A stretch of DNA of 14,888 nt, taken from positions 1 through 14,888 of the forward strand of contig JAJOKM010000181.1 in the NCBI GenBank assembly GCA_021129835.1, in the 5' to 3' direction. The notes under the pieces are model-generated. The model had not been told where the DNA came from. It worked only from the letters and a program-made list of their open reading frames with translations, and made no database searches. Position numbers and translations under genes: made by a program. This document shows, one piece after another, positions 14,851-14,888 of this stretch. Origin of the DNA: Thermodesulfovibrionales bacterium. Lineage in GTDB: Bacteria; Nitrospirota; Thermodesulfovibrionia; Thermodesulfovibrionales; Dissulfurispiraceae. Position 1 is the first letter of the stretch, and every line of letters begins with the position of its first letter.

Positions 14851-14888
14851 TTTCCTCTTGACAATTGAAGCAGTTGACTACTTAATTT

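Overview
The window is a late flagellar and chemotaxis gene cluster of a motile, Gram-negative-type bacterium, followed by three accessory genes. Thirteen flagellar or chemotaxis genes lie head to tail on the + strand: fliL-fliM-fliN-fliO-fliP-fliQ-fliR-flhB-flhA-flhF-flhG-fliA, then a large HEAT-repeat gene, cheR and an isochorismatase-family hydrolase. Two genes on the - strand converge on this block: a JAMM metalloprotease and a MoeB/HesA-type E1-like enzyme. The uniform A+T-leaning codon use, the sigma-54 promoter in front of fliL, the flhF-flhG-fliA order and the HEAT protein beside cheR fit a diderm lineage such as Nitrospirota or Desulfobacterota. That placement is an inference from gene order and style only, not from a search.

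Layout. Bases 1-258 hold a copy of a dispersed intergenic repeat, a strong intrinsic terminator for an off-window gene, and a -24/-12 promoter whose -12 box sits inside a perfect 16-bp palindrome. Bases 259-10120 encode the switch complex (fliM, fliN), stator-associated fliL, the export gate (fliO, fliP, fliQ, fliR, flhB, flhA), the number and placement regulators (flhF, flhG) and sigma-28 (fliA). Most junctions are tight or overlap by 4-14 bp. The two loose junctions, fliM/fliN and fliQ/fliR, are filled with hairpins and 8-bp tandem arrays. Bases 10178-12876 carry the HEAT protein and cheR, and 12905-13456 the hydrolase. The JAMM gene (13434-13880) overlaps the hydrolase tail by 23 bp. A 122-bp inverted-repeat-bounded element separates it from the E1-like gene (14020-14802).

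How the genes work together. FlhF and FlhG set the site and number of flagella. FliO/P/Q/R with FlhB and FlhA form the type III export gate. FliM and FliN form the C-ring that reads CheY-P, and FliL supports the stator. FliA then switches on the late genes, and CheR tunes receptor methylation. The JAMM and E1-like genes look like part of a ubiquitin-like or sulfur-carrier pathway, but no carrier protein is in the window.

Points for a second look: a three-copy intergenic repeat family, the 122-bp element, structured spacers inside the flagellar operon, an FlhF/FlhG pair lacking motifs normally used for GTPase activation, the HEAT protein in the chemotaxis position, and the E1-like/JAMM pair in which Ser replaces the usual active-site Cys of the E1-like enzyme. 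No mobile-element gene, CRISPR array, rRNA or tRNA was seen. No clear new system is demonstrated.
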